NCBI RefSeq assembly: GCF_900112845.1
Contig: NZ_FONG01000012.1
Coordinates: 62,001 to 126,000 of the forward strand
Reading direction: 5' to 3'
From: Actinacidiphila alni
Lineage (GTDB): Bacteria > Actinomycetota > Actinomycetes > Streptomycetales > Streptomycetaceae
Length of the DNA stretch: 64,000 nt
Shown: one piece after another, positions 60,458 through 64,000 of the stretch
Layout: each line of letters begins with the position of its first letter
How positions within the stretch are numbered: position 1 is the stretch's first letter
Notes under the pieces: model-generated
Seen by the model: the letters and a program-made list of their open reading frames with translations, nothing else
Database searches by the model: none
Told to the model about the DNA's origin: nothing
Position numbers and translations under genes: made by a program

Positions 60458-61465
60458 GTGGCGGGAGTCGTTCGGGGTGGCGGGGCGGATGCGGAAGACA
60501 TCGGACTCGCCCTCTACCAGACGCTGCGCACCAACGGTTCCATAGCCCCGGAGAAGGCCGCCGCGGGCATCGGGCTGACCGAGGCCGAGGCGCGGGCCGG
60601 CTGGGCGGAGCTGGACGAACTGGGCCTCATACGCCCCGGCCGGGTGCCGGAGGAAGTCGATTCGGTCGAGCCCGACACCGCTCTCATCGGTCTGCTGGCA
60701 CGACAGCGCGAGGCGCTCAGGGCGCAGCGCGACGAGCTCTCGGCGATCGTCAGGGCGGCCGAGTCGCTCATGGAGCGCTATCGCCCCGCGGTGCTGCGCG
60801 ACGCGGCCGAGATCGAGGTCGAACTGCTCATAGGGGACAACAGGAAAAGGCAGTCCATCGGTGATTTCAACGCGAGGATCACCGAATCGACCGGCTCGAT
60901 GCATCCGGGCCCGCTGCCACCGGCCGAAGTTCTCGTACATTCCCTGGCGGCGGACAGCGCACTTATCGAACGCGGTATCAAGGTCCGTGCGGTGTACGGA
61001 CAGAGCATTAATTCGGCACCGCGTCAGCGTAAATACCTGACGGAATTGTCGGCCACCGGCGTCGAAGTGCGACTGGCTCCGCAGGTTCCTTTCGACCTGC
61101 TGATCGCGGATTCCCACAGCGCTCTTGTGTCGGCCAATCCCGACAACCCTTCCGGCCCGGCGGTGATTGTCCGCGGCGCGGCCCTCGTACGGTCGTATCT
61201 GGCGCTCTACGAGGACTGCTGGCTGCGCGCCGTGCCGTACTCGGCGAAATCCGCGGGCACCTTCGAAGCGGACGGCGAACTGACCGAGCAGCACCGCACG
61301 ACGATGCGGCTTCTCGCCAACGGGCTGACAGACGAGCGGATAGCCCGCAAACTAGGGGTATCCCTGCGCACTGTGAGTCGCCTGGTGTCGGAGATCATGA
61401 GGTATCTCCAGGCGGACAGCCGCTTCCAGGCGGGAGTGCTTGCCGCGGCACACGGGTTGATTTGA
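60458..61465 (+). CDS. TrmB/LuxR-type transcriptional regulator
   Basis: A 335-residue regulator. The N-terminal 60 residues form a TrmB-like winged helix (IGLALYQTLRTNGSIAPEKAAAGIGLTEAEARAGWAEL, in parts), then a PLD-like middle domain and a C-terminal LuxR HTH (LTDERIARKLGVSLRTVSRLVSEI). This three-part layout is frequent in Streptomyces next to genes for small secreted peptides and proteins. The GTG start has GAGAGGGGG upstream. It lies 140 bases before the NWFP-repeat gene in the same direction, suggesting it controls that gene. Confidence 0.9.
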   Translation: MAGVVRGGGADAEDIGLALYQTLRTNGSIAPEKAAAGIGLTEAEARAGWAELDELGLIRPGRVPEEVDSVEPDTALIGLLARQREALRAQRDELSAIVRAAESLMERYRPAVLRDAAEIEVELLIGDNRKRQSIGDFNARITESTGSMHPGPLPPAEVLVHSLAADSALIERGIKVRAVYGQSINSAPRQRKYLTELSATGVEVRLAPQVPFDLLIADSHSALVSANPDNPSGPAVIVRGAALVRSYLALYEDCWLRAVPYSAKSAGTFEADGELTEQHRTTMRLLANGLTDERIARKLGVSLRTVSRLVSEIMRYLQADSRFQAGVLAAAHGLI

Positions 61466-61528
61466 CCTGCGCGTTCGCGCCATGGCGCACATACGCAGAA
61501 CCGGAATCTCGCCCACCGCTGTCCGATT

Positions 61529-61557
61529 TTGACATCATCGGCAGGGCTACGCGTATC
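61529..61557 (+). promoter_or_regulatory. Candidate promoter of the NWFP-repeat gene
   Basis: TTGACA at 61529-61534 is followed after 17 bases by CGTATC (or GTATCT after 18). Transcription would start near 61566, leaving a leader of about 40 bases. The -10 match is only fair. Confidence 0.4.
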
Positions 61558-61605
61558 TCATTACGCATCTGCGTTTCTGCGTTCGCCCTCCAACGAAGGA
61601 TCACG

Positions 61606-61953
61606 ATGTCGCGTATCCGGCACACGACCAAGGTTTCTGCCGTCGCCACACTGGTGCTCGCACTGTCGTCGGGTACCGGAACAGCCGTCGCGTTCGCGGA
61701 CGCGGGCTCGGATTCACAGCCGACGCCCATTGCGACCGTGGACACGCCCGTCACGCCGGACAACTGGTTCCCCGGTGCTCAGCCCGCCAACTGGTTCCCC
61801 TCCGTCGCCGCGGACAATTGGTTCCCGGGCACGGAGGCGGTGAACTGGTTCCCCACCAGCACGCCGGACAACTGGTTCCCCGGTGCTCAGCCCGCCAACT
61901 GGTTCCCGAGTGTCGCCGCCACCGCCGCAGCACCGTCCGAGGTGTCGGTCTAG
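61606..61953 (+). CDS. Small secreted protein with six NWFP repeats
   Basis: A 115-residue exported protein. Signal peptide to about residue 31, a short spacer, then six copies of NWFP separated by 4-5 variable residues (DNWFPGAQPANWFPS, DNWFPGTEAVNWFPT and again DNWFPGAQPANWFPS), ending in a tail of about 15 residues without repeats. A 47-bp exact DNA repeat (61753-61799 and 61861-61907, period 108 bases) underlies a 36-residue super-repeat. No Cys. It resembles a multi-copy peptide precursor or surface adhesin more than an enzyme. AAGGA lies seven bases before the ATG. A LuxR regulator precedes it. I do not recognise the family. Confidence 0.8.
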   Translation: MSRIRHTTKVSAVATLVLALSSGTGTAVAFADAGSDSQPTPIATVDTPVTPDNWFPGAQPANWFPSVAADNWFPGTEAVNWFPTSTPDNWFPGAQPANWFPSVAATAAAPSEVSV

Positions 61954-61973
61954 TATTCCCGCCCTCCGCGCAG

Positions 61974-62014
61974 CGCTGTACGGCCCGTGAGCGATATTCA
62001 CGGGCCGTACAGCG
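61974..62014 (+). terminator. Strong terminator after NWFP gene
   Basis: Perfect 17-bp stem (61974-61990 with 61998-62014) with a 7-base loop, followed by TTTCCT, 21 bases beyond the stop. Confidence 0.85.
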
Positions 62015-62045
62015 TTTCCTGCATTGTGGGGGGAATCTGTGGGGC

Positions 62046-62960
62046 TCAGGGGGACGTGGAGTCCCTCTCAAGCCGGCCGCGGCTCTCCAGCCGGTCGCGG
62101 CCGAGGGTGTCCAGGACGTCCTCCTGGGCGTAGTAGACCTGGCGGCCGTCGCGGCTGCGCCGCCACTGGTGCTCGTCGGCGAGCCAGTGGACGGTGCCGG
62201 CCGGGATGCGCCAGGCGGTGGAGATCTCCCGGGCGCTCAGGCCGGTGGGCCGGGCCGGGAGGTTGCGGTAGAGCGCCCGCCAGCGCTCGGGGGGCCAGGT
62301 GTGGGTGGGGTCGGCGTCGCATTCGACGGCCGACGGGAGTGCCGAGCCCGGGTCGCGGGCGACCGCCGTGAGGCGGCCTCGGCAGCCGTTGGCGATGCAG
62401 GGGCCGACGGGGATCCGCCGGTCGTGGCGCGGGCGCGCGATCCGCAGGGACCGCTGCACCAGCGCGTCGATCTCCGTCGCCGCGTCCTCGGCTGCCGGAT
62501 GTACGGCCAGCCAGCCGAGATGGCGGCGGAGGAAGGCTGCGAGGGCCGGCACCGTCCGTAGGGGGAGACGGACGGTGCGGCCCTCGACTATCAGATCGGC
62601 CCAGGAGGCGAGTGTGCCTCGTATGGCGGCGCGCGCCTCGACAGCCGGCCCGTTCAGGGGGATGCCGGGCCGGGCAGTGCCGGTCAGTCGGTCGCCGGAG
62701 TCCGGCGCCGGTACGAGTGCCACCTCCAACTCGCCGTATACCCGGGGAAGCAAGGCGAGTTGCCGATCCAACCGCTCCTGGCAGGGAACGCACAGCGCAG
62801 GATCCGTGTCGACACAAAGGTGTCCGCTACGGAAATCGATCTCCTGCTGCACTGCCGCTGTCCCTTCCTCGCCGGGGCGGTAAGAAGAGCGTTCCAGGAA
62901 CAGGGTGATCCGGACAATGTCCACCGACCGGCCGGATTCTGCCATGGCGCAATCGCGCAT
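62046..62960 (-). CDS. Putative DNA-binding protein with Cys pairs
   Basis: A protein of up to 304 residues, unknown function. The N-terminal third has HLCVDTD and ALCVPCQERL, and the middle has PCIANGCRGRL and ECDADPTHTW, a Cys pattern that could bind zinc. The C-terminal 80 residues read as HTH: LSAREISTAWRIPAGTVHWLADEHQWRR, then RQVYYAQEDVLDTL, like MerR/excisionase-type recognition. The start is uncertain between ATG 62960 and ATG 62945; neither has a ribosome site. Similar proteins are common, and uncharacterised, in Streptomyces. Confidence 0.72.
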   Translation of the reverse strand: MRDCAMAESGRSVDIVRITLFLERSSYRPGEEGTAAVQQEIDFRSGHLCVDTDPALCVPCQERLDRQLALLPRVYGELEVALVPAPDSGDRLTGTARPGIPLNGPAVEARAAIRGTLASWADLIVEGRTVRLPLRTVPALAAFLRRHLGWLAVHPAAEDAATEIDALVQRSLRIARPRHDRRIPVGPCIANGCRGRLTAVARDPGSALPSAVECDADPTHTWPPERWRALYRNLPARPTGLSAREISTAWRIPAGTVHWLADEHQWRRSRDGRQVYYAQEDVLDTLGRDRLESRGRLERDSTSP

Positions 62961-62977
62961 CTACGGCGGTGTCAAGG

Positions 62978-63469
62978 TCACGAAGGAAGCTGCGCCTCAA
63001 TCGCCCCAATGACCTCGGCAGCCTCCGGCTCGGTGGCAGGACGGAATCGCCCGACGATCTCTCCCGAGGCGCTGACCAGGAACTTCTCGAAATTCCAGGT
63101 GATGTCACCGGCCTCGCCCGCCGCGTCGGGCACCTCGGTGAGCCTGGCGTAGAGCGGATGCCGGTTCACGCCATTGACGTCCGTCTTCTCCAGCAGCGGG
63201 AAGCTGACGCCGTAGGTGGTGGAGCAGAAGGTCTGGATCTCCTCGGCGCTGCCGGGCTCCTGGCCGCCGAACTGGTTGCACGGCACGCCCAGCACCGTGA
63301 AGCCGCGGTCGGCGTAGCGCTTCTGCAGCCGCTCCAGGCCCTCGTACTGCGGGGTCAGCCCGCACTTGGAGGCCACATTGACCAGCAGCAGGGCCTTGCC
63401 GCGGTGCTCGCCGAGGGTGGTGGGCGTGCCGTCGATGGTGTGCAGCGGAATGTCGTAGAGGGTGCTCAT
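62978..63469 (-). CDS. Glutathione peroxidase family protein
   Basis: A 163-residue Cys-type peroxidase. The peroxidatic Cys36 lies in NVASKCGLTPQY, a Gln in CNQFGGQEPG and a Trp in ITWNFEKFLV, so the catalytic tetrad is complete. In actinobacteria it probably draws electrons from thioredoxin or mycothiol rather than glutathione. AAGGAG lies about 11 bases before the ATG. Confidence 0.95.
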   Translation of the reverse strand: MSTLYDIPLHTIDGTPTTLGEHRGKALLLVNVASKCGLTPQYEGLERLQKRYADRGFTVLGVPCNQFGGQEPGSAEEIQTFCSTTYGVSFPLLEKTDVNGVNRHPLYARLTEVPDAAGEAGDITWNFEKFLVSASGEIVGRFRPATEPEAAEVIGAIEAQLPS

Positions 63470-63541
63470 GGGTAAGGGGTCTCCTTCATCGAGTGCCTGA
63501 GTAATCGAGTGCCTGAGTCGAACGATCGGGACAGGGCGCGC

Positions 63542-64000
63542 TCAGCGGTCCTTGACCGTGATGCCCAGGGTCCGGGCGAGCGCGGGGGCCAGGTCGAGCA
63601 GCTGCGCGGAGTCGATGACGGCGCCGCGCAGCGATTCGTACCCGTCGGCGAGGTCGATGGCGAGCGCGCCGCGCAGGTCGGCGTTCTTCAGCGTGGCACG
63701 GCCGAGGCGGGCGCGCTCCAGCCGGCTGCCGGCGAAGGTCACCCCGTTCAGCCTGGCCTCGCCGAAGTCGACGTCGCGCAGCACGCAGTCCTCGAAGGCC
63801 ACGTCGTGCAGCGCGGTGCCGCGCAGATTCACCGAGTCCAGCTTGCAGCGGCGGAAGACCACCCGGCGCAGCACGGCGCCGTACGCCTCCACGCCGGCCA
63901 GTGAGCAGGCGGTGAGCGCGGAGTCCAGCCAGTCGCTCTCGGCGAGCGAGACGCCGGTGAGGCGGCTGCCGGCCGCCCACAGGTCGTTGATCCTGGCGCG
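63542..64000 (-). CDS. Pentapeptide-repeat protein (5' end beyond window)
   Basis: The frame is open to the edge of the window, so the N terminus is missing; 152 codons are seen. The sequence consists of pentapeptide repeats A(D/N)LxG-like (VNLRGTALHDVAFEDCVLRD and LERARLGRATLKNADLRGAL, read in short units), forming a right-handed quadrilateral helix. The C-terminal 30 residues leave the repeat (LLDLAPALARTLGITVKD). Family members can mimic DNA or bind gyrase; no function can be assigned here. Confidence 0.88.
   Translation of the reverse strand, partial: RARINDLWAAGSRLTGVSLAESDWLDSALTACSLAGVEAYGAVLRRVVFRRCKLDSVNLRGTALHDVAFEDCVLRDVDFGEARLNGVTFAGSRLERARLGRATLKNADLRGALAIDLADGYESLRGAVIDSAQLLDLAPALARTLGITVKDR

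Noticed and set aside
1-64000. CRISPR arrays and insertion sequences
   Set aside because: No regular repeat-spacer series and no transposase or terminal inverted repeats were seen; the short tandem palindromes at 33.0 and 58.3 kb have 8-base spacers, too short for CRISPR.

Overview
The window reads as chromosomal DNA of a Streptomyces-like actinobacterium. GC content is very high throughout, GTG and TTG starts are frequent, and several loci are typical of the genus: a four-gene conservon (cvnA-D), a CebR-type operator, a large ATP-binding LuxR regulator, secreted polysaccharide hydrolases, and rare TTA codons confined to what looks like specialised metabolism.

0-9.5 kb: a tRNA-Arg(CCG) with a strong terminator opens the window. 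It is followed by small accessory genes: a conserved hypothetical protein, a membrane-anchored HTH sensor divergent from a small secreted protein with a similar SH3-like look, a sugar-nucleotide-type epimerase, an NB-ARC/TPR STAND ATPase, and a His-rich membrane microprotein. A CebR-box-controlled lytic polysaccharide monooxygenase with a CBM2 and a DinB-like protein close this part.

9.5-29.5 kb: the most interesting region. A compact 13-gene operon on the minus strand runs from 27018 to 9529 with mostly overlapping or nearly touching genes. It encodes, in order of transcription, a TrpB2-like PLP enzyme, an aldehyde dehydrogenase, an FAD oxidoreductase, flavin amine oxidase 2, a saccharopine-dehydrogenase-like reductase, a DUF4267 protein, an FMO-type monooxygenase, an AMP-dependent ligase, flavin amine oxidase 1, a spheroidene-monooxygenase-like protein, an Asp-nucleophile alpha/beta-hydrolase, and finally a flavoprotein/lyase pair resembling CreE/CreD, the aspartate-to-nitrous-acid module. 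A DHA2 exporter lies upstream. TTA codons in the first operon gene, the CreE-like gene and the exporter point to bldA control. There is no PKS, NRPS, terpene synthase or carrier protein. I infer an undescribed cluster for a metabolite with a diazo, nitroso or N-N group; the product is unknown.

29.5-46 kb: a polytopic membrane protein, a DUF4032 protein, an IMP dehydrogenase of the Tritrichomonas type, a PEP-mutase-family enzyme, an ammonia-lyase homologue without a recognisable MIO triad, and a glycine-betaine-type ABC transporter whose binding protein is separated from the permease/ATPase genes by the conservon.

46-64 kb: secreted GH76 and GH3 enzymes, an amidotransferase, a small LuxR protein, a secreted M1-type metallopeptidase, a LAL regulator, a small secreted protein, a Gfo/Idh/MocA oxidoreductase, a LuxR regulator next to an unusual secreted protein carrying six NWFP motifs, an HTH-like protein, glutathione peroxidase, and a pentapeptide-repeat protein cut by the window edge. 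A tandem 15-bp palindrome element with a 23-nt period recurs at two convergent gene ends (about 33.0 and 58.3 kb).
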